From Actinopolyspora alba (lineage in GTDB: Bacteria; Actinomycetota; Actinomycetes; Mycobacteriales; Pseudonocardiaceae), in the NCBI RefSeq assembly GCF_900112765.1, contig NZ_FOMZ01000004.1:327939-391938 (forward strand): a stretch of DNA of 64,000 nucleotides. Reading direction: 5' to 3'. Each line of letters begins with the position of its first letter. The stretch's first letter is position 1. Below the pieces are notes generated by a model. It saw only the letters and a list, made by a program, of their open reading frames with translations, did not search any database and was not told where the DNA came from. Shown one piece after another: positions 1 to 7,359 of the stretch. The translations under genes and the position numbers were made by a program.

Positions 1-830
1 CGCTCGCTGTGGTCGATGACGGGAAGGTCGGTGTGGCTGTCCACACTGGTGTCGCCGTGACCGGGGAAGTGCTTGACGGTGGCCGAGACCGTGTTTCGCG
101 CCGCTCCCGCGCGCTGGTAGCCCCGTATCTGGGAGCGGGTCAGTTCCGCGGCCAGTTCCGGCGAGGAGGCGAAGGAACGTACCCCGATGACCGGGTTCTC
201 CGGGTTGACGTTGACATCGCCGACCGGCGCGAAGTTCTGGGTGATGCCCATGGCGCGCAGCTCTCGACCGGTTATGCGTGCCGCACGGCCCGCCGCACCC
301 GTCTTCCGGGTCGCGCCCAGCGCCATGCTGCCTGGCAGTACCGTCGCGGGTTCGCCTATCCGGGTGACGGCGCCCTGCTCCTGATCGGTGGCGATGGTCA
401 GTGGAATTCCGGCTCCCGAGCCCAGCGCGGCACGCTGCAACCCGTTCGAGAGTTCGGCGATCTGCCGTGGATCCCGCAGACTGTCGGTCCAGGAGAAGTG
501 GATGACGCCGCCGAGCCGGAATCGCCGCACCACCTCGGCGGGAGATCCCACCCCGTACTCCGTGCGGTTGGTGGGATGGTCGGTGTCGACCGTGGCCCCG
601 TACACCACCGTCACGAAGAGCTGCCCCACCTTCTGCGGTAGCGACATGTTCCGCACCGTACGGCGGGCCCAGTCGGTTACCCCCGTGAGCGGTGGCCGGT
701 CGGCTCCTGCCGCATCGGACGTGCCCCGGCGGCGCTGTCCGTCCTTGCCGTCGGCGGCGGCCAAGGTGCCCAGCGTCGCCGTCCCCAGCGCGACAGTGCC
801 GAGCTGCCGCCTGCCGAATGTCGCTGCCAC
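1..830 (-). CDS. Glycoside hydrolase family 3 protein, NagZ-like (3' end outside window)
   Basis: Reading the minus strand from a GTG at 830 gives an open frame of 276 codons that leaves the window. The N-terminus carries a twin-arginine-like export signal (RR at residues 7-8 followed by a weakly hydrophobic Gly/Ala/Leu stretch), so the enzyme is probably secreted. The body is a GH3 TIM barrel: LPQKVGQLF, a DQEQGAVTR segment, and KHFPGHGDT at about residue 253 followed by DSH, the loop that supplies the catalytic His/Asp pair in NagZ-type beta-N-acetylhexosaminidases. The nucleophile region is beyond the edge. GGGAG lies about 9 nt before the GTG. The likely role is cleavage of GlcNAc-containing wall or chitin fragments; the substrate is inferred from family only. 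Confidence 0.9.
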   Translation of the reverse strand, partial: MAATFGRRQLGTVALGTATLGTLAAADGKDGQRRRGTSDAAGADRPPLTGVTDWARRTVRNMSLPQKVGQLFVTVVYGATVDTDHPTNRTEYGVGSPAEVVRRFRLGGVIHFSWTDSLRDPRQIAELSNGLQRAALGSGAGIPLTIATDQEQGAVTRIGEPATVLPGSMALGATRKTGAAGRAARITGRELRAMGITQNFAPVGDVNVNPENPVIGVRSFASSPELAAELTRSQIRGYQRAGAARNTVSATVKHFPGHGDTSVDSHTDLPVIDHSE

Positions 831-1146
831 GAGGGAGCTCCCGTTCCACGGAACTTGGATTCGCCGGTGGCGGCCGTCGTGGGTTCTGGAACGCGGCGGA
901 GAACCGAACGCATGGGAGAACCGTGAGTGTCCCACCGGATACCCGATCGGCTGTGTAAGTTACCCACCGTGTGTGAGGCGGTCAACGCTACGCGCCGCGC
1001 CGGTGACTTTTCGTGTGAGTGGTTCCACCGCGGCAGGGGGCGTCCCTGGACATGATGGTGGCGCCCGCCAGTGACTGACGAGCGCCACTCTCCCGGCGCG
1101 AACCTGCGGGTTACCAAGCGTGTTCTAGCTGTCGTATCCTGCGGGC

Positions 1147-1305
1147 TCGGCGCCCGGCGTCCCGGTACGCAACCCTGAGAACGACTGTGCCTTTATTCAG
1201 CGGCTGCGCGTGGGTTCCCGCCATCGCGCCCGGAGCCCCGTCGGGGAGACGTTGCTTCTCCTCCGCAACGTCCCTGGCCAACCAGGGTTCCGTACTTCCT
1301 TTGTA
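1147..1305. ncRNA. Candidate structured RNA at the position of mycobacterial Ms1/MTS2823
   Basis: A long-range stem is closed by GTACGCAACCCTG (1165-1177) and CAGGGTTCCGTAC (1283-1295), 13 bp with one mismatch. Inside are a perfect 8-bp hairpin (GACGTTGC 1248-1255, GCAACGTC 1265-1272) and CCCCGTCGGGG at about 1236-1246. A competing hairpin, CCCTGG/CCAGGG (1272-1287), overlaps the closing stem, so two folds are possible. Possible promoters exist on both strands: plus TTACCA-N18-TATCCT (1111-1140), minus TTGCGA-N17-TACAAA (1302-1330). On the minus strand the hairpin loop reads GGAGGAGAA. From memory, the mycobacterial 6S-like RNA Ms1 lies just downstream of the same HAD gene (Rv3661). Strand and identity are inference. 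Confidence 0.4.
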
Positions 1306-1406
1306 GACCGCGCGACGAGCTCTCGCAAGTCCCGGAGCGAGATCGTCTCACGGGCTCGTGACGGGCGGGCGGTGAACGGGACTCGTCACGGGGTCCGGGG
1401 CGCTTC

Positions 1407-1441
1407 CCCCGTGGTCACAGCGGGCGCTTCGGCCCACGGGG
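1407..1441 (-). terminator. Hairpin just downstream of the HAD gene
   Basis: CCCCGTGG (1407-1414) pairs perfectly with CCACGGGG (1434-1441), 35 nt past the stop codon of the minus-strand HAD gene. No U-run follows, so it would be an I-shaped (hairpin-only) terminator of the kind common in actinobacteria. Confidence 0.45.
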
Positions 1442-1475
1442 ACGACTTCACGAGGGAGGGGGCCGCCCACCGGCT

Positions 1476-2297
1476 TCACCGGTTCGCGCGCCGTCGCCGC
1501 CACCACAGCCCGTAGGCCACTCCGGCGGCGACGGCCCCCAGCGCGACGGCGGCCGTGGTCACGGTGGTCGCGGACGGGGTTGGGAACCGTGCCCGCAGCG
1601 ATACCGGGTGTTCGAACACCAGAGCGGGCCAGCCGCGCTGCGCCGCCTCCTTGCGGAGGCCGCGGTCCGGGTTGACCACGGTCGGGTGGCCCACCAGCTC
1701 CAACAGCGGCAGATCGGTGATCGAGTCGGAGTAGGCGTGGCACTCCGACAGCGGGTAGCCCTCCCGCTCGGCCATCTCGGCCGCCGCGCGTGCCTTCTCC
1801 GTGCCGGTGCAGTAGAACTCCAGCTCGCCCGTGTAGCGCCCGTCCTCGATCCGCATCCGGCTGCTGGCCCAGTTCGTGACACCGAGCAGCCGGGCCACGG
1901 GGGCCACCACCTCCTCGCCGGATGCCGAGAGCACCACCACGTCGTCGCCCTCGGCGCGGTGCTCGGAGATGAGTTGGTTGGCTTCCCGGTAGACCAGCGG
2001 ATCCACGATGTCGTGCAGCGTCTCGTCGACGATCGCGTCGACCTGCTCTACGTCCCAACCGGCGCACAGCGAGGCCAGGTGCTGCCGCATTCGTTCCATC
2101 TGGTCGCTGTCCGCGCCCGCGAGCATGAACATGAACTGGGCGTAGGTGCTCTTCAGCACTGCTCGGCGGTTGATCAGCCCTTCCCGGAAGAACGGTTTGC
2201 TGAACGCGAGCGTGCTCGATCGGGCGATGATCGTCCTGTCCAGATCGAAGAACGCCGCCCCGCGTGCTTCGCGGTTCTCGGCAGCATGCTGGGTCAC
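1476..2297 (-). CDS. HAD-IB family hydrolase (SerB-like, TIGR01490 type)
   Basis: A 273-aa phosphatase-type protein. The DxD nucleophile motif is at residues 18-20 (FFDLDRT), motif II is VVLSASGEE, and the metal motif is SDSITDLPLL. A C-terminal hydrophobic helix ends in a WWRRRR tail, so the enzyme is probably tethered to the membrane with its catalytic domain inside. The family contains phosphoserine-phosphatase-like enzymes; the substrate is unknown. It matches Rv3661 and its place beside ssd. I chose GTG at 2297, which starts right before the HAD domain. A longer frame to ATG 2513 has AGGAGG only 3 nt before the start, and its extra 72 codons use AT-ending codons including TTA, so I consider it non-coding. 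Confidence 0.88.
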   Translation of the reverse strand: MTQHAAENREARGAAFFDLDRTIIARSSTLAFSKPFFREGLINRRAVLKSTYAQFMFMLAGADSDQMERMRQHLASLCAGWDVEQVDAIVDETLHDIVDPLVYREANQLISEHRAEGDDVVVLSASGEEVVAPVARLLGVTNWASSRMRIEDGRYTGELEFYCTGTEKARAAAEMAEREGYPLSECHAYSDSITDLPLLELVGHPTVVNPDRGLRKEAAQRGWPALVFEHPVSLRARFPTPSATTVTTAAVALGAVAAGVAYGLWWRRRRANR

Positions 2298-2826
2298 ACC
2301 GCCAGCATAAGAGCCGTTCCGGCCGGAAGCGTTCCAGTCGGTTCGAGCAGGACCCGGGCCGCTCCGACCGGTCACGCTTGTGCCGCTGCGCGAGCGAACC
2401 GTGTCAGCTAACTCTTTCGAATGAAAATAATGCTGGTTTTGAGTACGCAACGTGCAGATGCAGTTGCATGTGAACGGTTCGATTAATCCAAACGCAGGTT
2501 TTCGACCCGGCATATTCCTCCTAATGGACGCAACGCGTCCGTTCGAGGATGAGCGATACAGTGGAGGAGGTCCGGTGCACCGGACAGTTCAGCCCGACCC
2601 CCCGGGGCTGAACCACTGGCGGCCCTCGTCCCTCCCCCCTGGCGAGGGCCGCCCTTCTTTTCCGGTCCCGTGGTTCCGGCGGTTGCGTCCACATCGCCCC
2701 GGATCATCCACAGCTCCTCGATCTCGTGCTGGCGCACCGGACCCACCCGGCCACACGGTGGACGGGACAGGGAAGTGGGCAAGGTGAACGCGGCAGGGCG
2801 TGGTCGGCACCGGGAGGGAACTCACC
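2298..2826. other. Divergent intergenic region between HAD and ssd
   Basis: It is notably AT-rich around 2400-2530 for this genome and followed by the hairpin cluster listed next. It should hold promoters for the HAD gene (minus) and ssd (plus). I see no supported gene. Confidence 0.6.
2517..2661 (+). ncRNA. Cluster of four hairpins ending in a strong intrinsic terminator
   Basis: In order: CCTCCT (2517-2522) pairs with AGGAGG (2565-2570) and encloses a GGACGC-AAC-GCGTCC hairpin (2526-2540). Next comes a perfect 16-bp palindrome, GTCCGGTGCACCGGAC (2570-2585). A 9-bp stem GTTCAGCCC/GGGCTGAAC (2587-2613) follows. Last is an 11-bp perfect stem GGCGGCCCTCG (2618-2628)/CGAGGGCCGCC (2643-2653), trailed by CTTCTTTT. 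Only the plus strand has the T-run, so the expected product is a small plus-strand RNA or a terminated ssd leader transcript. A divergent gene pair has no other reason for a terminator here. The 5' end is not located. Confidence 0.45.
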
Positions 2827-4110
2827 GTGCCGCCGAGCACGCCGCTATCGGGGGGTGCCAGTGGGATGCCGGAAGACGCGAAGCGGGGACACGCGAAACC
2901 GGGACAAGCGACACCCGGGCGTGCGACGCCGGGAGAACCGCTGATCGTCACCGACGATCCCGATCTCGCCGCTGAACTTGCCGGGGTGGCCGCGGCGGCG
3001 GGCTGTGAGCCGCGCCGTGTCGCCACGGCGCGAGAGGTGGGTGAATCCTGGCACGAGGCTCCCGTGGTGCTGCTGGACACCGGCGCGCTGAAGGAGTGTT
3101 CGGCGGTGGGGCTCCCACAGCGTCCCGGGTTGATCCTGGTCACCGCGCGGGCGGAGCCGGAGTTCTGGCGAGCCGCCTTCCAAAGCGGGGCACAACACGC
3201 CGTCGAACTCGTTTCCGAGGAGCAACGTCTGGTGGGACTGCTCACCGAACTCACCGAGGACGTCCCGCCCCGGGAGGGACGTCTGCTGGCGGTACTCGGC
3301 GGCTGTGGCGGGGCGGGGGCCTCGGTGCTGGCCGCCGTCACCGGTGTGCTCGCCGCCCGTGCGGGCGGGCACTGCACGTTGCTCGACTGCGACCCACTGG
3401 GCGGAGGTCTGGATCTGCTGCTGGGGGAGGAACACACTTCCGGGGTGCGGTGGTCGGAACTGTCGCTGGGCACCGGGAGGTTCACCGCCGCGGCGTTGCG
3501 GGAGGCCCTGCCCTCTCGGCGGCTCGGTTCCGGTGAGATCGCCACCCTGAGCTGTTCCAGGGACGAGGTGCCGCGCGGCATGACACCCGACTCGGTGTGC
3601 GCCGTCCTCGACGCCGCCCGCAGGGCCGGTCAGACCGTGGTGTGCGATCTGCCCCGCGTGCAGAACGAGTCCACTCTGGCGGTGCTGCGTCGCGCCGATC
3701 TCACGGTGCTGGTGGTTCCGGCCGAGATACGAGCTTGCGTCGCGGCGGGTGGAGTGCTCGACGCCGTCCGGGACGTCGTACCCGGACAGCTGCGGGCGAT
3801 CGTGCGGGGGCCGTCCCCCGGAGGATTGCGCCTGGTGGACATTCGTCGTGCCCTGGGACTGGAAGTGCTCACCGCGATGCGTACGGATCGCGGGATCGCC
3901 GCGCTCGTCGATCGGTTCGGATTGTGTGCCGTTCGGCTCGGTCAGCACCGGCCACCGGTTCGTGCCGGCAGGAAACTGCTCAGCCTGTTGGACGAGATCA
4001 CCGGCGAAGTGCCGCGAACGGCTACTCGGCGGGAGACCTTCGCGCAGCACGGCCGTTCCCCGCTTCGGATCGCTCGCGGTGTCGGCGGGGATGGCCCTCC
4101 GAGTCCGTAG
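2827..4110 (+). CDS. ssd: Septum site-determining protein Ssd / CpaE-like MinD-family protein
   Basis: About 427 aa, first gene of the Tad pilus locus. The N-terminal ~130 residues look like a receiver-like alpha/beta domain (IVTDDPDL, VVLLDTG), followed by a MinD/ParA-type ATPase fold. The P-loop is degenerate (VLGGCGGAGASVL): the signature lysine of the deviant Walker A motif is absent, as in the actinobacterial CpaE-like family TIGR03815. LLDCDPLGGGLDLLLG matches the switch region. In Tad systems CpaE-type proteins position the pilus machine; in M. tuberculosis Ssd affects septation. GTG 2827 is chosen because GGGAGGGA precedes it by about 8 nt; GTG 2800 is an alternative. Confidence 0.85.
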   Translation: MPPSTPLSGGASGMPEDAKRGHAKPGQATPGRATPGEPLIVTDDPDLAAELAGVAAAAGCEPRRVATAREVGESWHEAPVVLLDTGALKECSAVGLPQRPGLILVTARAEPEFWRAAFQSGAQHAVELVSEEQRLVGLLTELTEDVPPREGRLLAVLGGCGGAGASVLAAVTGVLAARAGGHCTLLDCDPLGGGLDLLLGEEHTSGVRWSELSLGTGRFTAAALREALPSRRLGSGEIATLSCSRDEVPRGMTPDSVCAVLDAARRAGQTVVCDLPRVQNESTLAVLRRADLTVLVVPAEIRACVAAGGVLDAVRDVVPGQLRAIVRGPSPGGLRLVDIRRALGLEVLTAMRTDRGIAALVDRFGLCAVRLGQHRPPVRAGRKLLSLLDEITGEVPRTATRRETFAQHGRSPLRIARGVGGDGPPSP

Positions 4111-4927
4111 CGCGAGACTTCGAACGCCTTTTTACGTTTCGTGTTCGGTTTTTCGGTGCTCCCGCCTCGTGTGGACGCGGAAAGATCATCGAAGCGTCCG
4201 GTCAAAATCGTGCTTCTTTTCGGTTGCGATTCGGGATACCCGTACGCGGAAGACCGCGATCGCCTCCGATATCGAAATTCGGCACGAGTGTGGTTCCGAG
4301 TCCGTCCCAATGTGGCGGTGTCGCCCCCAATGTGGCGGTGTCGCCGATTTCGTGGTGCGCCCGGCACTCCGGGGCTCGACTCCCCGGGCGCGTCCCGCTT
4401 TCGGGGATCCGGGTCTCCCCACGGGCGGTGGCGGTTCTCCCCTAGGGGAAGGACTCGTCACGAGCCGATGCTCGGTACCTGCGGCGAAACGCGCTCACCG
4501 AGCTGCGTCGGAGTGAGCCGGCACCGGTACTCGGGAGTGTCCCCCGTGCTCGGTCACGGTGTTTTCCCTGCTTTTCCTCGGTTTCCCCCAGGCTGATCCG
4601 TGTCTCGCGGTCTCTTCGGTTACCTTAGCGTCGTTCGGGACGGTTCGCACGATGGAAGGAATCCGTGCGGGCGGCATCGCTCTCGCGTGCTGGGGTCTCG
4701 GATGCCGTGTTCCCGGTTCCGGGGATTTTTGATCTTCGAGGAAGATTCTTTTTCGTTGATGTCGAATTCGATCCGGCAAAGTTCGGGGTAATACCGGTAA
4801 ACTCGCCGAAGAGTTCTTGCGCGAAGGCCGCGAATGCGACGAGGGGTGCCGTGTTCCGTGGTCACATGCTCGTGGATCCCTTCCGGGGTCACGACTATTT
4901 CGGACAGTTGTCGGGAGGAGGTTCGCG
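4111..4927. other. 817-bp gap inside the Tad locus, lower GC, no gene supported
   Basis: A T-rich segment after ssd (CTTTTTACG near 4127-4136) could terminate transcription. The rest has lower GC than its neighbours, no frame with normal codon use, and one exact 20-bp tandem repeat. A strong SD (GGGAGGAGG) at its right end belongs to the next gene. Confidence 0.55.
4306..4345. repeat. Exact 20-bp tandem duplication
   Basis: CCCAATGTGGCGGTGTCGCC occurs twice head to tail (4306-4325 and 4326-4345) in non-coding DNA. I did not see a third copy elsewhere in the window. Confidence 0.9.
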
Positions 4928-5323
4928 GTGTCCGAGTCTTCCAGCTCCAGTCCGCGACCCATGGATGTCACGATCGCCGAGAGTGTTGTTCGTACGGCTA
5001 CCGGAACCGTGGATTCCGAAATGGTGGATCAGATCGCCAGAGTGTTGGCTCGTCACTCCGCGTTCAGTTCCGAACTCGCCGATACGGCCGCCAGGGGATT
5101 GCTGTCGACCGAGGAAGTCAGCGCCGCGAGTGCGCGTGCACACGAAGTGACCGAGCGTGAGATCCAACGTGTGCTCGCCAGCGCGCGGGTGCACGAGACG
5201 GACGCTCCGGTGCCGCCGCAGCCGCGTGGCAGGCCGGCAGCGGAAACCTACGAGGAGACCTACGAATCGGAGCCGTCGTTGCCCGCGCAGACCGCGGCGG
5301 CGATATTGGGAGTGCATCCCTGA
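4928..5323 (+). CDS. Small helical protein of unknown function in the Tad locus
   Basis: 131 aa from a GTG preceded by GGGAGGAGG at 6 nt. I do not recognise the family. Residues 12-95 are charged and predicted helical (VDSEMVDQIARVLARHS, STEEVSAASARAHEVTEREIQRVLASA); the tail is Pro/Glu-rich. There is no signal peptide or membrane segment, so it is probably cytoplasmic. It sits between ssd and tadA, where most actinobacterial Tad loci have nothing, and has normal high GC3. It may be a lineage-specific accessory of the pilus machine or an unrelated insertion. Confidence 0.65.
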   Translation: MSESSSSSPRPMDVTIAESVVRTATGTVDSEMVDQIARVLARHSAFSSELADTAARGLLSTEEVSAASARAHEVTEREIQRVLASARVHETDAPVPPQPRGRPAAETYEETYESEPSLPAQTAAAILGVHP

Positions 5324-5342
5324 TCGAGCTCTTCGGTCAGGT

Positions 5343-5381
5343 GGTGGGGTGTGATCAGCCGGTCGGCAGCTCCACCCCACC
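5343..5381. terminator. Hairpin between convergent small genes
   Basis: GGTGGGGT (5343-5350) pairs with ACCCCACC at 5374-5381, or with the duplicate copy at 5387-5394. It lies between the ends of two convergent genes and could terminate both. Confidence 0.5.
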
Positions 5382-5394
5382 GCTCCACCCCACC
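5369..5394. repeat. Exact 13-bp tandem duplication
   Basis: GCTCCACCCCACC is present twice head to tail in the convergent intergenic region. The duplication also duplicates the 3' arm of the terminator hairpin. Confidence 0.85.
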
Positions 5395-5434
5395 GCGGCG
5401 CTTCGCGGTCGATTCGCGACCGTGGGCCGATGTT

Positions 5435-5635
5435 TCAGTGCTCGGGCTGGTGGACGCGGGACGAGAGCGCGTCGATCGTGTCGTCCAGTTCCGCCAACCG
5501 TTGCCGGAGAATCGCGGCGAGTCGCGGATCCTCGGTTTCCTCCAGCGTCGCGGCGAGCTCGCCGTAACGGGTCAGCAGCGTGGCGATGTCGTTGCCCGAT
5601 GTCTCCCACCCCTGCTCGTTCAACTTGACTCCCAC
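5435..5635 (-). CDS. Small charged helical protein, unknown
   Basis: 66 aa on the minus strand with strongly biased GC3, which supports coding. It is almost entirely amphipathic helix: GNDIATLLTRYGELAATLEE, then LAAILRQRLAELDDTIDALS. No membrane or export signal. It faces the opposite way to the Tad genes around it. GTG 5635 is the start chosen (AAAGG nearby); TTG a few codons later, with GGGAG in front, is possible. I do not recognise the family; a small coiled-coil adaptor or regulator would fit, but that is only a guess. Confidence 0.6.
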   Translation of the reverse strand: MGVKLNEQGWETSGNDIATLLTRYGELAATLEETEDPRLAAILRQRLAELDDTIDALSSRVHQPEH

Positions 5636-6129
5636 CCTTTTCGTGTGAGCTTCGCCGGCCCCGCGTGGACCCCGTCGGTACGGCACGAGGCCCCGGAAGT
5701 CCGGCTTCGGTTGTCGCGGCCCGCGGCCGGATTCCTCACCACCGGCTCCGTCGCCGGTTACCCGAACCGAGCGCCCGTCATTCCTTCCCGGACATGTGTG
5801 TTCGCCGACCCCTTCGGACCGGTGTTTCGGGAGTTCGTTGCTCGCCATCGCTGTGTGCCGTGAAGAGTCCTAACACGAATGGCCTAACGGTGCCATGTGA
5901 CTCGGGCTTCGCGACCCCGGTGTCCGCCGGTTCGGCAACGGTGGCTCCTACGCCGCTCGGTCCCTCGCTCCAGCTGTTCGGCGACTGCTTGTCCACAACA
6001 GACCCGCTTTTCCCCAGGGAGCGAGGTTCGGGATTGGCGTCGAGTCCGGATCGGAGCAGTGTGATCGGTGCGGACGACGACGCGGTGCGGGTGCTTTCCC
6101 GGCCGCCGGACGGAACTGAGGTGGGAACG
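5636..6129. other. Divergent intergenic region upstream of tadA
   Basis: About 0.5 kb between the small minus-strand gene and tadA. It presumably carries the tadA operon promoter. A frame runs through into tadA from further left, but its residues upstream of 6130 show no TadA similarity. Nothing else is recognised. Confidence 0.5.
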
Positions 6130-7359
6130 ATGCCGCTGTCCACCGAGCGAGGCTCCACCGCGGACTCGCACACGCCCTGCTCCGAGCGGGTGGACGAGAA
6201 TCTCGTGAACCGGGTACGGGCACGTCTGGTCTCCGAGGGGAGCGACCTCACCGCCCACGCCATAGCCGTCGCCGTACGTGAGGAGAGCGGAGCTCCGCTC
6301 GGTGACGGCGAGGTTCTCCGCACGATCCGCCGACTGCACCGCGAGTTCCTGGGGGCCGGACCACTGGAGTCGTTACTGCGGCGTTCCGATGTCACCGACG
6401 TTCTGGTGAGCGGTCCCGACGAGGTGTGGGTGGACCGGGGTGCCGGTCTGGAACGTGCCGGGGTGAGCTTCACGAACGAGGAGGAGGTGCGCAGGCTCGC
6501 CCAGCGGTTGGCCCTGGCCGCGGGCCGCAGACTGGACGACGCCCAACCCTGGGTCGACGGGTGGTTGCCCGAGAGCACGGCGGGCACCACGGTGCGGTTG
6601 CACGCGGTGCTCGCCCCCGTGGCCGCGGACGGGACGTGCGTCTCGCTGCGAGTTCTGCGGCCGGCGGTGCACGACCTGGCGAGTCTGTGGCGGCTCTCGG
6701 CGTTCGACTCCGACACCTGGTCGTTGCTGCGCTCGATAGTGGCCGCACGCCCGGCTTTTCTGGTCACGGGAAGTACCGGTTCCGGTAAGACGACACTGCT
6801 CGGCGCGCTGCTGGGGGAGGTGCCCGACACCGAGCGCATCGTGTGCGTGGAGGAGGCGCGGGAACTCAACCCGGTGCACCCTCACGTGGTCCGGCTGGTG
6901 GCGCGAACTCCCAACATCGAGGGCAGCGGACAGATACGGATGAGCGAACTCGTGCGGCAGGCGTTGCGTATGCGCCCGGACCGGATAGTGGTCGGAGAAG
7001 CGCGCGGTGCCGAGATCCGGGAGCTGCTCGACTGTCTCAACACCGGTCACGAGGGTGGGGCCGGAACGGTGCACGCCAACTCCCCCGCGGAGGTCCCGGC
7101 GCGGCTGGAGGCTCTCGGAGCGCACGGCGGTATGGGGCGTCGGGCGCTGCACAGCCAACTCGCCGCCGCGATCCGGGTGGTGCTGCACATGCGCCGTACC
7201 GCCCGCCGGGGGAGGCACCTCGCGGGGGTAGGGGTGCTGCACCGGGCCGGTTCGGAAGCCCGGGTGCGGCCGGCGTGGGAAGTCGAGTCCGGTTGGGGAC
7301 CGGGGCGTCGCCAGCTGCTGGACATGCTCGCGGCGGGAGCGGAGCGGACCGAATGCTGA
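6130..7359 (+). CDS. tadA: Tad/Flp pilus assembly ATPase TadA
   Basis: 409 aa, the usual length for the actinobacterial helicase/secretion-neighbourhood ATPase (TIGR03819 type). It is a hexameric type II/IV secretion ATPase that powers pilus assembly at the inner face of the membrane. The Walker A motif GSTGSGKTT has its lysine at residue 220; the acidic box CVEEARELN, Walker B RIVVGEARGAE and the His box GHEGGAGTVHANS all follow in order. The start is ATG 6130 behind GAGGTGGG; GTG 6121 is an alternative. It overlaps tadB by 7 bp, so the two are translationally coupled. Confidence 0.93.
   Translation: MPLSTERGSTADSHTPCSERVDENLVNRVRARLVSEGSDLTAHAIAVAVREESGAPLGDGEVLRTIRRLHREFLGAGPLESLLRRSDVTDVLVSGPDEVWVDRGAGLERAGVSFTNEEEVRRLAQRLALAAGRRLDDAQPWVDGWLPESTAGTTVRLHAVLAPVAADGTCVSLRVLRPAVHDLASLWRLSAFDSDTWSLLRSIVAARPAFLVTGSTGSGKTTLLGALLGEVPDTERIVCVEEARELNPVHPHVVRLVARTPNIEGSGQIRMSELVRQALRMRPDRIVVGEARGAEIRELLDCLNTGHEGGAGTVHANSPAEVPARLEALGAHGGMGRRALHSQLAAAIRVVLHMRRTARRGRHLAGVGVLHRAGSEARVRPAWEVESGWGPGRRQLLDMLAAGAERTEC

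Larger units (their letters stand above)
831..1475. other. Intergenic region with folded segments, no gene seen
   Basis: There is no convincing coding frame between the GH3 start and the end of the HAD gene. The stretch holds the terminator-like hairpin just after the HAD gene, a 7-bp inverted repeat (CGTGACG at 1357-1363, CGTCACG at 1384-1390), and the structured RNA candidate listed separately. Confidence 0.6.

Noticed and set aside
2298..2513. Longer HAD protein starting at ATG 2513
   Set aside because: The extra 72 codons are AT-rich with a TTA codon and no homology-like pattern, and AGGAGG lies only 3 nt from the ATG. The sequence overlaps the hairpin cluster and is better explained as non-coding.
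2575..2787. Plus-strand 70-codon frame beginning at GTG 2575 after GGAGGAGG
   Set aside because: It runs straight through the terminator hairpin, is Pro/Arg-rich low complexity, and has an SD spacing of only 4 nt.
5665..6129. N-terminal extension of TadA
   Set aside because: The frame is open upstream of 6130, but the residues show no TadA similarity and the normal family length is reached from 6130.
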